Source: Prochlorococcus marinus subsp. marinus str. CCMP1375
GTDB taxonomy: Bacteria > Cyanobacteriota > Cyanobacteriia > PCC-6307 > Cyanobiaceae
DNA length: 64,000 bases
Reading direction: 5' to 3'
Assembly: GCF_000007925.1 (NCBI RefSeq)
Contig: NC_005042.1
Location: forward strand, 248,001-312,000
Shown: one piece after another, positions 27,829 through 38,169 of the stretch
How positions within the stretch are numbered: the stretch's first letter is position 1
Layout of the letters: each line of letters starts with the position of its first letter
Position numbers and translations under genes: made by a program
Notes under the pieces: generated by a model
What the model saw: only the letters and a program-made list of their open reading frames with translations
Databases searched by the model: none
Told to the model about the DNA's origin: nothing

Positions 27829-29928
27829 TTGTTCGTCGGCAAATCTATTTTGACGACGAAAACGTCTTTTGTGCTGCTTACAGGATGTATATCTGTAAGT
27901 TGCATATTGTTTATCCCAATAGAGGTTAGTAGTGCCTCTACAAGAGATCCTGCTAATTTTTTCAGTAAAAAAGAAATATTTAGTGATCAGGGAGAAAGAA
28001 ATCAAACAATTTTTCAGATAAATGATGCTGCCATTGATAAACAATTTAAGACTGTCTCTAGTTTGGAAAATAAGAAGACTTTAAATGAGGCCCCTTTTCT
28101 TGAGCTTGAGATTATTGCAGACAGTCAATATTGGGAGGGAGACAACCTTTTTGTTGCTGAAGGTAATGTAAAGGCATTGCTTGAGAACGCTATTCTTCAG
28201 GCAGATAAAATACAGATTAACAAGTCTAAGAAAATTATTCTTGCGACTGGAAATGTTAGTTTTAGGAAAGGTTCACAGTATTTTTCTGCCAATAGATTTG
28301 AATATGATTTAGTGAATAAATTAGGTACAATGAACGATGTTTATGGAGTCATTGATGTTAAATTAATTCCTAAAGATTTAAATCTCTACAAATCAAAAGG
28401 TAAAAAAGAAAACTCTATTTCTGCAGAAGATAATCAATTGCGTGAAATAAAGTTAGAAGACGGATTTATCATACAAGGTGGTTTTTCTTCGGAGATGGAA
28501 AATATTGAGAAGTCTAAATTAGAGAATAACTCTATAAATAAATGGCGAATAAAGGCATCTAAAATTTTACTTGAAAATGATTTATGGAAGGCTCAAAAGG
28601 TTAGCTTTACTAATGATCCATTTAATCCAGCACAGACTAAAATTGATTCATATGAAGTTGAAGTAAAAGTCATAAAAGATGTTGAAAAAAAAGTAATAAT
28701 CACTGCTAAAAAAAGTTATCTTATAGTAGAAGATAAATTTAAACTTCCTATAGGGAATAGAAAGTTTGTATCCGGTAAAGAAAAAGAGAAGAATTGGGTA
28801 TTGGGTTTTGATGGTACTAATAAGGATGGATTATTTATTGGAAGACAACTTAGGCCTATTCAATTAAGTGATAGTTATAAATTATTTATGCAGCCTCAGT
28901 ATTTAATTCAGCGCTCTATAAAAGGTGAAACAGATGCATATCCAGTTAGAGGAGGCACGATTCTAAGCAAGAAAGTTTCAGCTTCAACAAACTACTCAGA
29001 TCTCTTTGGATTAGAGGCTCAATTACAGGGAAGTATTTTAAATTGGGATAATAATTTTGAAGCTGATATCTCAACTTTTAATAATGAAAGGTTTGCAAAT
29101 GGTGCTAGATATTCAGGTGATTTTAAGAAAAAGTTTAATTTTGCTAAAGTTAAGGATTTAGAAGCTGTATTATTTGGACTGTATCGTTATCAGATTTGGA
29201 ATGGAAGTTTAGGGAGTAGTGATATCTATACTGCATATGGGGCAAGAATAGATAAAGAAGGTAAATGGGCTAATAAGAAAAAAAAATTTGAATACAATGT
29301 GAGTACAAGTTTTGGAACATATCAAGGTGAGAATTTAGCTAAAACTGGTTTAATTGAGTTACTTAGGGTTGGGATTATATCAGAATTTGATATTAAATAC
29401 CCTCTAAATATATATAATAATAAAGATAAGAATCGCAATAAAATTACTGTTTATTCTCCTAGACCAATTGAACCAGGATTTTCTATAGATACAAATATTA
29501 TTTCATCTTATTTTAATTATGAAAATGGTAATAATCAAAGTTCATTCGAAATTGGCCTAGGTCCTAGTTTAACTATTGGCAGTTTTACCAGAAATTATTT
29601 AGATTACACTAAGTTATCACTAATGCCTTCTATAACATTTAAAGGAGGAGATAGTCCCTTCGCGTTTGATAATATAAATGATTTAGCAAAGCTTAAAGTA
29701 AATCTTAGTCAGCAACTTATAGGACCAATTGTTATAAAAAATATTTATCACGTCAATATAGATTCAGATTCTTCTAATTATGGAAAAACAATAAGTTGGA
29801 AATCAGGGATCATTCTACAGAGAAGATCTTACGAAATTGGACTCTCATATGACTTTAAAAATCAGTCAGGTGGATTTAATTTTCGCTTGAATGGATTTAA
29901 CTATAAAGGCAATCCATTATCATTTTAA
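27829..29928 (+). CDS. DUF3769 envelope protein with OstA-like domain
   Basis: The 699-residue protein has a signal-like N-terminus (hydrophobic about 12-33, ending VSSAS). An OstA/LptA-like region about 90-170 follows (DNLFVAEGNVKALLENAILQ, ATGNVSFRKGSQYFSANRFEY). A long C-terminal part of alternating polar and aromatic strands ends in Phe (SF), as in outer-membrane barrels. This fits the cyanobacterial DUF3769 family, perhaps an LptD-like lipopolysaccharide-assembly partner; that role is inference. No ATG or GTG precedes the leader in frame, so TTG 27829 is the likely start. It converges on leuD with a hairpin between. Confidence 0.8.
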   Translation: MFVGKSILTTKTSFVLLTGCISVSCILFIPIEVSSASTRDPANFFSKKEIFSDQGERNQTIFQINDAAIDKQFKTVSSLENKKTLNEAPFLELEIIADSQYWEGDNLFVAEGNVKALLENAILQADKIQINKSKKIILATGNVSFRKGSQYFSANRFEYDLVNKLGTMNDVYGVIDVKLIPKDLNLYKSKGKKENSISAEDNQLREIKLEDGFIIQGGFSSEMENIEKSKLENNSINKWRIKASKILLENDLWKAQKVSFTNDPFNPAQTKIDSYEVEVKVIKDVEKKVIITAKKSYLIVEDKFKLPIGNRKFVSGKEKEKNWVLGFDGTNKDGLFIGRQLRPIQLSDSYKLFMQPQYLIQRSIKGETDAYPVRGGTILSKKVSASTNYSDLFGLEAQLQGSILNWDNNFEADISTFNNERFANGARYSGDFKKKFNFAKVKDLEAVLFGLYRYQIWNGSLGSSDIYTAYGARIDKEGKWANKKKKFEYNVSTSFGTYQGENLAKTGLIELLRVGIISEFDIKYPLNIYNNKDKNRNKITVYSPRPIEPGFSIDTNIISSYFNYENGNNQSSFEIGLGPSLTIGSFTRNYLDYTKLSLMPSITFKGGDSPFAFDNINDLAKLKVNLSQQLIGPIVIKNIYHVNIDSDSSNYGKTISWKSGIILQRRSYEIGLSYDFKNQSGGFNFRLNGFNYKGNPLSF

Positions 29929-29932
29929 AAGT

Positions 29933-29960
29933 TAGAGATAACTATTATCAATTATCTCTA
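29933..29960. terminator. Hairpin between convergent DUF3769 gene and leuD
   Basis: TAGAGATAA (29933-29941) pairs exactly with TTATCTCTA (29952-29960) across a 10-base loop. It occupies almost the whole 35-base gap between the two convergent stops, so it may end both transcripts. No T-run follows on either strand. Confidence 0.5.
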
Positions 29961-29963
29961 GCC

Positions 29964-30587
29964 TTACTCTGATTTAAAGTTATTTAAGTAAGGAAGTTTC
30001 TTGATCTTCAGATCAATAGCATTTATTTTATTAAGCAGTGATGAAGTTACATCCCATTCTCCTGAGAGAAGCATTTCTAATGCTTCTGGCTCTAATTGTA
30101 TGGGCATAAACTTATCTTTAAAATAGAGTCTTTTATCGTTAATATTAAATTCAAATTCCATATTAGGAGTATTTTCTATTGCTTCTATAACTAGTCTTAT
30201 ATTGTTTTCTGAGATAGTTGCACACGGTATTCCAATTGATAAGCAATTTCCATAAAATATTTCAGCGAAGCTTTGGCCAATGATTCCTCGAATTCCCCAT
30301 CTCATCAATGCCTGAGGCGCATGCTCTCTACTAGAACCACAGCCAAAATTGTTTCCCACTACAAGAATTGACGCATTTTTATTATTACTTTGATCAAAAG
30401 GGTGTGAGCCTGTCGCTTCGATCCGATCATCTGCAAAAACTTGATTGGCTAGAGCTTCAAAGTCTATGCATTTTAGAAAACGAGCGGGGATAATTCGATC
30501 AGTATCAATGTCATTGCCTTTTAGATAAATACATGTGCCTGTTATTGACTTAATTTGCCCTGCAGGGAATTTAGAGTATGTAGTCAT
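29964..30587 (-). CDS. leuD: 3-isopropylmalate dehydratase small subunit
   Basis: The 207-residue subunit pairs with LeuC to isomerise 2- to 3-isopropylmalate in leucine synthesis. Family blocks are DIDTDRIIPARFLK, NFGCGSSREHAPQALMRWGI and FYGNCLSIGIP. It follows leuC by 28 bases on the minus strand, forming leuCD. Its length is near the family norm. Confidence 0.97.
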   Translation of the reverse strand: MTTYSKFPAGQIKSITGTCIYLKGNDIDTDRIIPARFLKCIDFEALANQVFADDRIEATGSHPFDQSNNKNASILVVGNNFGCGSSREHAPQALMRWGIRGIIGQSFAEIFYGNCLSIGIPCATISENNIRLVIEAIENTPNMEFEFNINDKRLYFKDKFMPIQLEPEALEMLLSGEWDVTSSLLNKINAIDLKIKKLPYLNNFKSE

Positions 30588-30615
30588 GAATTTGTCGATG
30601 GATTGAAAGAATTTT

Positions 30616-32022
30616 CTAGTGAAGTAGTTTCCGTACGTCTGTTATTGATCCTGTCACTGCTGCTGCTGCAACCATTGCGGGGCTCATTAATAAAGTTCGA
30701 CCTTGAGCAGAACCTTGCCTGCCTTTGAAGTTTCTATTGCTGGAGCTAGCACTGATTTGATTTCTCTCTAGTTTATCTGGATTCATTGCGAGACACATTG
30801 AACAACCAGGCTTACGCCATTCGAAGCCTGCTTTTTCAAAAATAGTATCTAACCCTTGAGATTCAGCATCTTGGGCCACTTTCTCTGAGCCTGGTACTAC
30901 AAATGCTTTAACACCTTTTGCTACTTGCCGGTTTTTTGCTATTTCGGCAGCCTTCTCAAGGTCGCTTAATCTACCATTAGTGCAACTTCCTATAAAACAT
31001 ACATCTATAGGTATTCCTTCGATAGAACTGCCTGGTTTTAGATCCATATATTTATAAGCCTCTAAAGCAATTTGTTGATCGTTTTTATCTAAGGATTCTG
31101 GAGTGGGAATGGAGGCATCAATAGCTATTGACTGCCCTGGAGTAATTCCCCAAGTTACAGTTGGAGCAATTAGAGAAGCGTTGAATCTCACTTCATCGTC
31201 ATAGATTGCGCTTTTTGAACTAGCAAGCGATTCCCACCAAAGAATTGCTTTTTCCCATTCTTTTCCTTTTGGTGAATAGGGCCGCCCTTTTAAATAGTTA
31301 AATGTTGTTTTATCAGGATTGATATAGCCGCATCTTGCACCACCTTCAATAGCCATATTGCAGATGGTCATTCTTTCTTCCATCGAGAGACCATCTATTG
31401 CAGGCCCAGCAAATTCATAGGCATAACCAACACCATCTTTGACGCCAAGTTTTTGAATTACATGAAGGATAAGATCTTTTGCGAATACACCTTTTTGAAG
31501 ATATCCATCAAACCAGATGCGTTTCACTTTCAATTTCTTCATTGCCAAGGTTTGACTGGCAAGAACATCTCGAACTTGGCTGGTTCCTATTCCAAATGCA
31601 ATAGAACCAAAAGCTCCATGTGTTGAGGTGTGAGAGTCGCCACAAGCGATAGTCATGCCTGGTTGCGTCAAACCTGTTTCTGGAGCTATTACATGAACTA
31701 TTCCTTGATTGCCTGAACCAATTTTAAAAAACTTTATTGAGTGTTTTAAGCAGTTTAATTCAAGAGTCCTCAGCATTTGCTCAGCCAGAGAATCGGGAAA
31801 AGGTCTATTTTGACTAGTTGTAGGGACAATATGATCGACTGTTGCAATTGTTCTTTCAGGACAATGCACTGATAATCCCTTTTCATTTAACGCAGAAAAA
31901 GCTTGGGGACTTGTGACTTCATGAATTAGATGCAAGCCTACAAAAAGCTGTGTTGAGCCTCCAGGGATTTCAGCTACCCTGTGAAGGTCCCAAATCTTGT
32001 CATAGAGTGTTTCTGAGCTCAA
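30616..32022 (-). CDS. leuC: 3-isopropylmalate dehydratase large subunit
   Basis: The 468-residue aconitase-family subunit binds a [4Fe-4S] cluster. [21 protein letters not shown] and [15 protein letters not shown] contain the three cluster cysteines. The start is TTG at 32022 ([14 protein letters not shown]), which matches the standard LeuC N-terminus; no ATG fits. It lies between cinA upstream (24 bases) and leuD downstream. Confidence 0.97.
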   Translation of the reverse strand: MSSETLYDKIWDLHRVAEIPGGSTQLFVGLHLIHEVTSPQAFSALNEKGLSVHCPERTIATVDHIVPTTSQNRPFPDSLAEQMLRTLELNCLKHSIKFFKIGSGNQGIVHVIAPETGLTQPGMTIACGDSHTSTHGAFGSIAFGIGTSQVRDVLASQTLAMKKLKVKRIWFDGYLQKGVFAKDLILHVIQKLGVKDGVGYAYEFAGPAIDGLSMEERMTICNMAIEGGARCGYINPDKTTFNYLKGRPYSPKGKEWEKAILWWESLASSKSAIYDDEVRFNASLIAPTVTWGITPGQSIAIDASIPTPESLDKNDQQIALEAYKYMDLKPGSSIEGIPIDVCFIGSCTNGRLSDLEKAAEIAKNRQVAKGVKAFVVPGSEKVAQDAESQGLDTIFEKAGFEWRKPGCSMCLAMNPDKLERNQISASSSNRNFKGRQGSAQGRTLLMSPAMVAAAAVTGSITDVRKLLH

Positions 32023-32046
32023 GAATTTGCCTTGTGTGCCTAGAGA

Positions 32047-33318
32047 TTAGCTTCGTCTGAGAAGAAATAATCGTAGTTGATCCAATGCTCTTACAACACT
32101 CAATTTTTGAATTTCTTCTCTTGCTCGATAAGAACCAAAGTTTTCTTGAATGGATTCGTTTACATTTGGACCTGCAATAAAAATCTCAACTCGCCCTATA
32201 GGTTTATTTAATGTGCTTCCACTTGGCCCAGCAATACCGCTTATCGCAATAGACCAATCAGTGTTGAAAATTTTGAGAATCCCTAATGCCATTTCTTTGG
32301 CAACAGGTTGTGAGACGGCTCCATGTTTTTTTATTAGTTCTATCGGAACTCCTAAAACGTTTTCTTTAATAGAGTTGTTATAAGCAACTATTCCACCAAG
32401 GAATACTTCTGATGCACCTGGAGTACCTGTAAATGCAGCAGCTAAATTTCCTCCAGTACAAGATTCAGCAAGAGAAATTGTTTCTCCTCGCTTGCTTAAT
32501 AAACCAATAACAATTTCAGACAATGTTTCATCGTTTTTAGCAAAACATTTTAAACCAAATCTCTTAAGTAATTCGACCTCTATAGGCTCTATTAAGCGCT
32601 TTGCTTCGGAAGTCGTTTTAGCTTGCGCAGTTAGTCTTAACTTAACTTCCCCTAAAGATGCGTAAGGGGCGATAGTTGGATTTTTATTGTCAAGTAGATC
32701 TACAATATTCTCCGCAAGAAAAGATTCAGAAATACCAGCAAATTTAAGTGTCTTACTAGTAAGAGATTTTCTTTCAGGAAAGTTCACATTCAGCCAAGGC
32801 TTTGCAGTTTCTATCCACATTTGTTTCATTTCAGCAGGTACTCCTGGCAATGAAATTATTGTAAAATCAACTATGGGAGTCCAAATTATTCCAGGTGCAG
32901 TACCTGATTTATTTGGAATTATTTCTGCTCCTTCTGGTAATAATGCTTGTTTAAAATTATTTTCAGACACATGCGAGTGTGAGTTTAATTTTCTTTTTAT
33001 ATCTTTCAAAATATCATTATTTTTAGTTAGCTTGACATTAAAAGCTGATGCAATTGTTTCTATAGTTAAATCATCAGGTGTGGGTCCTAAACCTCCTGTT
33101 GTTATCAATACTCTACTTCTTCTTGATGCTTCTAAAATAATTCTCAAAAGGCGTTGTGAATTATCGCCTACAACACTTTGTAGATAATGTGGTAAGCCAA
33201 TAAAAGCCAATTGCTCGGCTAACCACTTTGCATTGCTATTTAATATGTTGCCAAGTAATAGTTCACTACCAATGCAAAGAATTTCAACACTTTGGTTTTT
33301 ATTAATGTAAGAAGACAA
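32047..33318 (-). CDS. cinA: CinA-like protein
   Basis: The 423-residue protein has an N-terminal molybdopterin-binding-like domain (CIGSELLLGNILNSN, TTGGLGPTPDDLT) and a C-terminal CinA domain (LAESCTGGNLAAAFTGTPGA, AISGIAGPSG). This is the full two-domain form, which has ADP-ribose pyrophosphatase and nicotinamide mononucleotide deamidase activity in studied bacteria. It is six bases downstream of glyA and 24 upstream of leuC, so a glyA-cinA-leuCD run on the minus strand is likely. Confidence 0.95.
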   Translation of the reverse strand: MSSYINKNQSVEILCIGSELLLGNILNSNAKWLAEQLAFIGLPHYLQSVVGDNSQRLLRIILEASRRSRVLITTGGLGPTPDDLTIETIASAFNVKLTKNNDILKDIKRKLNSHSHVSENNFKQALLPEGAEIIPNKSGTAPGIIWTPIVDFTIISLPGVPAEMKQMWIETAKPWLNVNFPERKSLTSKTLKFAGISESFLAENIVDLLDNKNPTIAPYASLGEVKLRLTAQAKTTSEAKRLIEPIEVELLKRFGLKCFAKNDETLSEIVIGLLSKRGETISLAESCTGGNLAAAFTGTPGASEVFLGGIVAYNNSIKENVLGVPIELIKKHGAVSQPVAKEMALGILKIFNTDWSIAISGIAGPSGSTLNKPIGRVEIFIAGPNVNESIQENFGSYRAREEIQKLSVVRALDQLRLFLLRRS

Positions 33319-33324
33319 CTTTTT

Positions 33325-34584
33325 TTATTGATTTGAATTGTAAAGGGGGAAACGATTACATAGATCTATTACTTTTGCTTTGCATTGTTCTTTGATTGAT
33401 AAATCCTCTGGATTTAAAAGACAATCTGCTATTACATCAGCCACTTCTATAAACGCTTTTTCAGTAAACCCTCTTGTGGTCAAAGCAGCAGTTCCTAGTC
33501 TTAATCCACTAGTGACAAAAGGTGATTCAGGGTCAAAAGGGACAGTATTTTTATTAGCTGTAATGTTGACTTCACTAATTAGAGAATCTGCTTTTTTCCC
33601 TGTCATCTCAATACTTCTTAGATCCAGTAGAACAATATGATTGTCAGTTCCTTCACTTACGATTGATATCCCTCTTTCTTGAATCCTTTTTGCTAAGGCT
33701 TTAGCATTTGAAATTACTTGAAAAGTATAAGTTTTAAATTCTGGTTTCAGTGCTTCTCCAAAGGCAACTGCTTTTGCAGCAATAACATGTTCCAAAGGCC
33801 CTCCTTGATTTCCTGGGAAAACAGCTTTATCAAATCTTTTCCCAAATTCTTTGTCTCTGCATAGGATTAGTCCCCCTCTAGGACCTCTAAGAGTTTTGTG
33901 GGTAGTCGTTGTAACTACATCACAATATGGAACAGGGTTGGGGTGGGCTCCACATGCAACGAGTCCAGCAATATGAGCTATGTCTGCCAGTAAATATGCA
34001 TCTATTTCATCAGCTATGCTTCGAAAGGCTTTAAAATCAATGGTCCTAGGATAAGCAGAAAATCCACAGATGATTAATTTTGGTCGATTTTTTAGGGCAA
34101 CTTGCCTTATCTGTTCAAAGTTCAAAACCTTTGTAGTTTGATCTACACCGTAATGAATAGCGTTAAACCATTTGCCGCTTACGTTTACAGGAGAACCATG
34201 AGTTAAATGACCACCATGTGAGAGGTCCATCCCCATTATTGTGTCTCCAGGGTTTAATAGAGCAAGAAACACTGCAAAATTTGCTTGAGCACCACTATGA
34301 GGTTGAACATTGGCCCACTCTGCATTGAAAAGTGTTTGTGCTCGAGTGATTGCTAATTGTTCAATGGCATCAATATGCTCGCAGCCCCCGTAATAACGCT
34401 TATTAGGAAGACCTTCTGCATATTTGTTAGTTAAGACAGATCCTTGAGCTTCCATTACTGCCTCAGAAGCAAAGTTCTCACTAGCAATTAGCTCTAAATG
34501 TGTTTGTTGCCGTAAGAGCTCTTGATTAATTAAAAAAGAAATATCTGGATCTGTATTTCGGAGATCTGAATTAATCGTATGCAA
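33325..34584 (-). CDS. glyA: Serine hydroxymethyltransferase
   Basis: The 419-residue PLP enzyme interconverts serine and glycine and loads tetrahydrofolate with one-carbon units, the methylene donor used by thyX. The PLP lysine is in [42 protein letters not shown] and YYGGCEHID are also standard. A GGAGA lies before the ATG at 34584. It is the first of the apparent glyA-cinA-leuCD run, 119 bases downstream of tRNA-Arg. Confidence 0.98.
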   Translation of the reverse strand: MHTINSDLRNTDPDISFLINQELLRQQTHLELIASENFASEAVMEAQGSVLTNKYAEGLPNKRYYGGCEHIDAIEQLAITRAQTLFNAEWANVQPHSGAQANFAVFLALLNPGDTIMGMDLSHGGHLTHGSPVNVSGKWFNAIHYGVDQTTKVLNFEQIRQVALKNRPKLIICGFSAYPRTIDFKAFRSIADEIDAYLLADIAHIAGLVACGAHPNPVPYCDVVTTTTHKTLRGPRGGLILCRDKEFGKRFDKAVFPGNQGGPLEHVIAAKAVAFGEALKPEFKTYTFQVISNAKALAKRIQERGISIVSEGTDNHIVLLDLRSIEMTGKKADSLISEVNITANKNTVPFDPESPFVTSGLRLGTAALTTRGFTEKAFIEVADVIADCLLNPEDLSIKEQCKAKVIDLCNRFPLYNSNQ

Positions 34585-34703
34585 TTTAATATTCTCCTAT
34601 GTGTAGTGTCACTGTTGGGATAGTAAATAAAAGATGGCCATGATTAAGAAAAATGCGTCTTAATTTCCTTTTTGTGTGTTGATCTTATTAAAAAGTTGAA
34701 AAA

Positions 34704-34777
34704 CGCGCCTGGAGAGATTCGAACTCCCGACCCTCTGATCCGTAGTCAGATGCTCTAATCCGCTGAGCTACAGGCGC
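34704..34777 (-). tRNA. trnR: tRNA-Arg (anticodon ACG)
   Basis: On the minus strand, acceptor GCGCCTG pairs with CAGGCGC, discriminator G. The anticodon arm TCTGA-CTACGGA-TCAGA carries ACG, normally edited to ICG to read CGN codons. The T arm has GTTCGAATC. It is 74 bases long, with no encoded CCA. Confidence 0.97.
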
Positions 34778-34827
34778 ACAAGGTTAAGCGGAAACTTTGA
34801 TATCCACTTATCCAACTATAGGATGGC

Positions 34828-35112
34828 GTGAGAATTACATCAAAACAAAATTCAATGCCTCTTAGGTGGTATGGCAATGGAGATCCCACTGATCCCATTT
34901 ATTTGCATTTCTCTCGAATAGTTAATTTCACTATTCATGCAATGGCATTTGCAGCTGTAAATAGTGGTTTATGGCTAGTTCATCAGATTCGTGATGTATG
35001 GCCTAATCTCCAATGGATTACTGGTTTATGGCTTGTGGGTTTAATGGTTCATTTGACATTTGTCATTATTCGCAGACCTTCTTCGACGAATCACTCTCCT
35101 TTAGAAGAGTGA
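34828..35112 (+). CDS. Two-span (2TM-type) membrane protein
   Basis: The protein has 94 residues from GTG 34828, which has AGGA at a good distance, or 85 from ATG 34855, where MPLRWYGNGDPTDP begins. Two membrane segments (about 35-53 and 63-80) are joined by a short loop with WPNLQWITG. It is a small conserved-looking cyanobacterial membrane protein of unknown function. It lies directly before the DUF3181 gene on the same strand. Confidence 0.7.
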   Translation: MRITSKQNSMPLRWYGNGDPTDPIYLHFSRIVNFTIHAMAFAAVNSGLWLVHQIRDVWPNLQWITGLWLVGLMVHLTFVIIRRPSSTNHSPLEE

Positions 35113-35142
35113 TTGTGTGATCTAATTGCTTCAACAATTCTT

Positions 35143-35433
35143 ATGAGTCTTGATTCAACCCAATTGCAGGAATTAGAACTCTTGATTGCGGATCGCATAT
35201 ATATACAAGTTGAGAATTGGCATCTTTATTTAGGTGATGCAGGCTTGTCAAAGCCTTTGGCTATTGAATGCCAAGCTCATCTTGATAATGGAGCTAACAT
35301 TGCTGCTCGCAAGGCATGCGAAGGAGTTCAAGTCTTACTTGGTGGAGGCAACACAAAATTGCCTTTATCGAGATTAATTTCTTCTGGCCAATTTTTCGAA
35401 TTAGAAGAGATTTTACAAAACTACTGCCCTTAA
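35143..35433 (+). CDS. DUF3181-like small protein
   Basis: The 96-residue soluble protein from ATG 35143 shows LLIADRIYIQVENWHLYLGDAGL, then VQVLLGGGNTKLPLSRLI and a final helix, the layout I recall for cyanobacterial DUF3181. The frame extends ten codons to a TTG immediately after the previous stop, but similarity begins at the ATG. Function is unknown. Confidence 0.75.
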   Translation: MSLDSTQLQELELLIADRIYIQVENWHLYLGDAGLSKPLAIECQAHLDNGANIAARKACEGVQVLLGGGNTKLPLSRLISSGQFFELEEILQNYCP

Positions 35434-35500
35434 GACTTTTCTGATTCTTATAGATAGCTAAAAATTTTTTAATTCTGTATATTTTACTTAAAATAAATAT

Positions 35501-37117
35501 TTATTTGCTATATAGAAAATTTAATTTACTTTTAAAAATTCTTACCATTTCACTCACTTCTTTTATGCCTAGTAAATTAGAAAGAATACAGAACAACAAC
35601 AGGCTCATAAAAATTGAAACTAAGAGTTGAATTAATTGCCATGAATTATTATAAGACAATAATGGAAGAGAATTGATTTTACTTGCTACTAATCCAGAAA
35701 ATAATCCGCATAAAAAAAGTTTTGATAAATCAACAAGCCATTCTTTTAAAGGAAGTAAAGTGATTTTAGCTTTTAGCTTTAATAAAAGTATTGAGCAAGT
35801 TAATATATTTACTCCAACTGTTGCAAGAACAAGCCCATTTGCTCCAAGATTAATTGTTAATTGGTCCCCCCACGGAGTTGGTCCCCCAATGAGAAACCAG
35901 TCTAAAAACGCATTAAGGGCTATTCCTATAGTCGATATCTTGAAAGGCGTATCTCCATCACTAAAAGCATAAAAAACTCTAACTAATAAATCTCTTATTA
36001 AATAAGCTGGCATGCCAATTCCATAGCAAACTAATAAACCTGAAACTAGTTGAATAGCCTCATTATTAAATACTCCTCTCCCAAAAATAGTTTCTGTAAT
36101 TGTTTTACTTAGAGCTATAAATATTGCACCTAGGCAAATCATGCTAGCTGATGAAAATATGAAACCTTGCCTTATTCTCATTATTAAATCTTTTTGATTT
36201 TCATCAAGTGTTAGTTTCGCAAAAGTTGGCAATAATGGTAACAAGAGTGCATTTGAAACCAGGCCTAAAGGAGCTTGAACTAAAAAGTTTGCATAACTTA
36301 AGCCTGCTGCGGCTCCTAAAATATTAGAAGCGAAAAATAAATCTGTAAAAACATTGACCTGCAACATTCCAGAAGCAAAGGTCGCTGGAAGAATAATCTT
36401 CCAAACTTCTTTAACACCAGAATTTCTCCAGTCAAAAATAAATTTAAATTTGAAAAGTTTTTCCTTTTTTAATAAAGGAATTTGTATAACCCATTGAATA
36501 ATTGCTCCTATTAGTGTCGCTTGGGCTAGAATTATCCCACCTAACATTTCTATATAATTTGAATTAACTTGTAGGTTTTTATATGCCCAAAAAATACTAA
36601 CACCAATTATTAATGCTAGACTTGATATTATTGGAGATATAGAGGGAATAAAGAATTTATCTCTTGCATTTAATGAACCAAAACCTATTCCAATTAAACC
36701 TGCAAATAAAGTAATTGGGGACATTATCTTTAATTGTTTAACTGCGATTAAGTGAGTTGAGTTGTCTAAACCTGGTCCTACTAATTGTATTATTGAATCT
36801 GCTCCTAAAAATAAAAAGCCACTAATTAAAATGAAGACAAAAATAATTGATGTGTTAATAGAACCCATAATATATTCACCTTCTTTTTGACTTCTTCTGC
36901 TTAAAACTGTTACTACTGCATTGTGTAAGGGACCATTAATGCCGCCTATAAGAATTAAGAAAAAACCAGGCAGAATGTAGGCATAATTGAATGCGTCATA
37001 TGCAGCCCCAACTCCAAAAACCCCAGCTATTAAAACTTGCCTTGCCAGACCGCCAGTCTTGCTTAGTACTGTTCCTAAACTGATTAGCATTGAAATGCTC
37101 TTTAGAGAACGTTTCAT
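35501..37117 (-). CDS. murJ: Lipid II flippase MurJ
   Basis: The 538-residue polytopic protein has about 14 membrane segments and belongs to the MviN/MurJ family, which flips lipid II for peptidoglycan synthesis. Diagnostic parts are TGGLARQVLIAGVFGVGAA near the start, GGINGPLHNAVVTVLSRR, LPLLPTFAKLTLDE and LIRDLLVRVFYAFSDGDTPF. It stands alone, divergent from sfsA with 83 bases between. Confidence 0.95.
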   Translation of the reverse strand: MKRSLKSISMLISLGTVLSKTGGLARQVLIAGVFGVGAAYDAFNYAYILPGFFLILIGGINGPLHNAVVTVLSRRSQKEGEYIMGSINTSIIFVFILISGFLFLGADSIIQLVGPGLDNSTHLIAVKQLKIMSPITLFAGLIGIGFGSLNARDKFFIPSISPIISSLALIIGVSIFWAYKNLQVNSNYIEMLGGIILAQATLIGAIIQWVIQIPLLKKEKLFKFKFIFDWRNSGVKEVWKIILPATFASGMLQVNVFTDLFFASNILGAAAGLSYANFLVQAPLGLVSNALLLPLLPTFAKLTLDENQKDLIMRIRQGFIFSSASMICLGAIFIALSKTITETIFGRGVFNNEAIQLVSGLLVCYGIGMPAYLIRDLLVRVFYAFSDGDTPFKISTIGIALNAFLDWFLIGGPTPWGDQLTINLGANGLVLATVGVNILTCSILLLKLKAKITLLPLKEWLVDLSKLFLCGLFSGLVASKINSLPLLSYNNSWQLIQLLVSIFMSLLLFCILSNLLGIKEVSEMVRIFKSKLNFLYSK

Positions 37118-37200
37118 GCTTTGTGCCTAATAGATCTCATGGATTTTTAAGAACTTTTTAAATAGATTCATTCAATATATTCAGCAGAGATCTGTTTCTC

Positions 37201-37956
37201 ATGATCGGCAAAACCATTACCAACTTTTCTCCGCTTACGGAAGGCATATTACTGAAAAGATATAAACGTTTTCTTGCAGATGTGGAGCTTGACACTGGGG
37301 AAGTAGTAACTGCACATTGTGCGAATACAGGACCCATGAAAGGTGTATTACATGTTGGCGGACGTGTCAGATTAAGACACTCTCCTTCACCTTCTAGGAA
37401 GTTAAGTTGGTCTTGGGAACAAGCTCAGGTTCCTTCTGGTCAATCTTTTTCTTGGGTTGGAGTTAATACTGCTTTACCTAATAAGTTGGTTAGGCTTGCA
37501 ATTGAGGCAGGTTGCTTAAAGCAAGAGTTAGGTGAGATTTTTGAAATTAAAAATGAAGTGACGTATGGGGTTGCAAGGAAAAGTCGAATTGATTTGCTAT
37601 TAACTCCTCATTTCAACAATTCAGATTCTCGTAAGATTTTTGTAGAAATTAAAAATACAACTTGGGCTAAAGGGTCTACAGCTGTTTTCCCTGACACAGT
37701 TACAACAAGAGGACAAAAGCATTTGCAAGAAATGATTAATGAAGTGCCTTCTTCACGAGCGGTCTTGGTTCCTTGCATTAGCAGAAATGATATTGAAGTA
37801 TTTGTTCCTGGTGATTCAGCTGATGCTAAGTATGGCGATCTTTTTAGATTGGCTCTGAATGCAGGAGTAGAAGTAATACCTTGCGCTTTTGATTTTCATT
37901 TGGATTGCATCACTTGGGAAGGCACTAAACCATTCCTTAAAGGAGAAAATTTTTGA
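37201..37956 (+). CDS. sfsA: SfsA-like protein
   Basis: The 251-residue protein matches the sugar-fermentation-stimulation family. It has LLKRYKRFLADVELDTGEVV, AHCANTGPMKGVLHVG, a nuclease-like core EVTYGVARKSRIDLLLT with FVEIKNTTW, FPDTVTTRGQKHLQEM and SADAKYGDLFRLALNAGVEV. The ID-x(n)-EIK arrangement is a PD-(D/E)XK nuclease core. The biological role is poorly defined. It converges on the small membrane-protein gene upstream of amt1. Confidence 0.94.
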   Translation: MIGKTITNFSPLTEGILLKRYKRFLADVELDTGEVVTAHCANTGPMKGVLHVGGRVRLRHSPSPSRKLSWSWEQAQVPSGQSFSWVGVNTALPNKLVRLAIEAGCLKQELGEIFEIKNEVTYGVARKSRIDLLLTPHFNNSDSRKIFVEIKNTTWAKGSTAVFPDTVTTRGQKHLQEMINEVPSSRAVLVPCISRNDIEVFVPGDSADAKYGDLFRLALNAGVEVIPCAFDFHLDCITWEGTKPFLKGENF

Positions 37957-37960
37957 TTCT

Positions 37961-38107
37961 TTAGAATATTTTTGTCTTAATTACAAAACTAAGTAAACCT
38001 ATAGAAACTAGAGCCAAGAGTGTACCTCCTGCGATCATTACATTGGATCGTTCAGAAGCTTGTCTGGGGTTGCTTTTTTTAGAGACAATAGCTTTTTTGG
38101 TTTCCAT
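37961..38107 (-). CDS. 48-residue single-span membrane protein
   Basis: A short gene runs from ATG 38107 to TAA 37961. It starts METKKAIVSKKSNPRQASER, a basic hydrophilic stretch of about 20 residues, followed by one clear membrane segment (about 23-42) and a short Lys-containing end. Positive-inside charge predicts a cytosolic N-terminus. It is convergent with sfsA (4-base gap) and divergent from amt1. The NtcA box at 38156-38169 lies 49 bases before its start and could serve both genes. I do not recognise a family, and annotation programs could miss it because of its size. Confidence 0.6.
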   Translation of the reverse strand: METKKAIVSKKSNPRQASERSNVMIAGGTLLALVSIGLLSFVIKTKIF

Positions 38108-38155
38108 GGTTTGGGAACTTAAATTCTGACTAAAGAGATACCAATTCTTAGTTAT

Positions 38156-38169
38156 GTATTAATGATTAC
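38156..38169 (+). promoter_or_regulatory. NtcA-binding site upstream of amt1
   Basis: GTATTAATGATTAC is an exact GTA-N8-TAC match, lying 87 bases before the amt1 ATG. NtcA-activated promoters usually have a TA-N3-T box 20-24 bases further on; TATTTG at 38194-38199 is at the right distance but imperfect. amt1 is a well-known NtcA target in cyanobacteria and ntcA itself is in this window. The remainder of 38108-38256 shows nothing else recognised. Confidence 0.75.
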
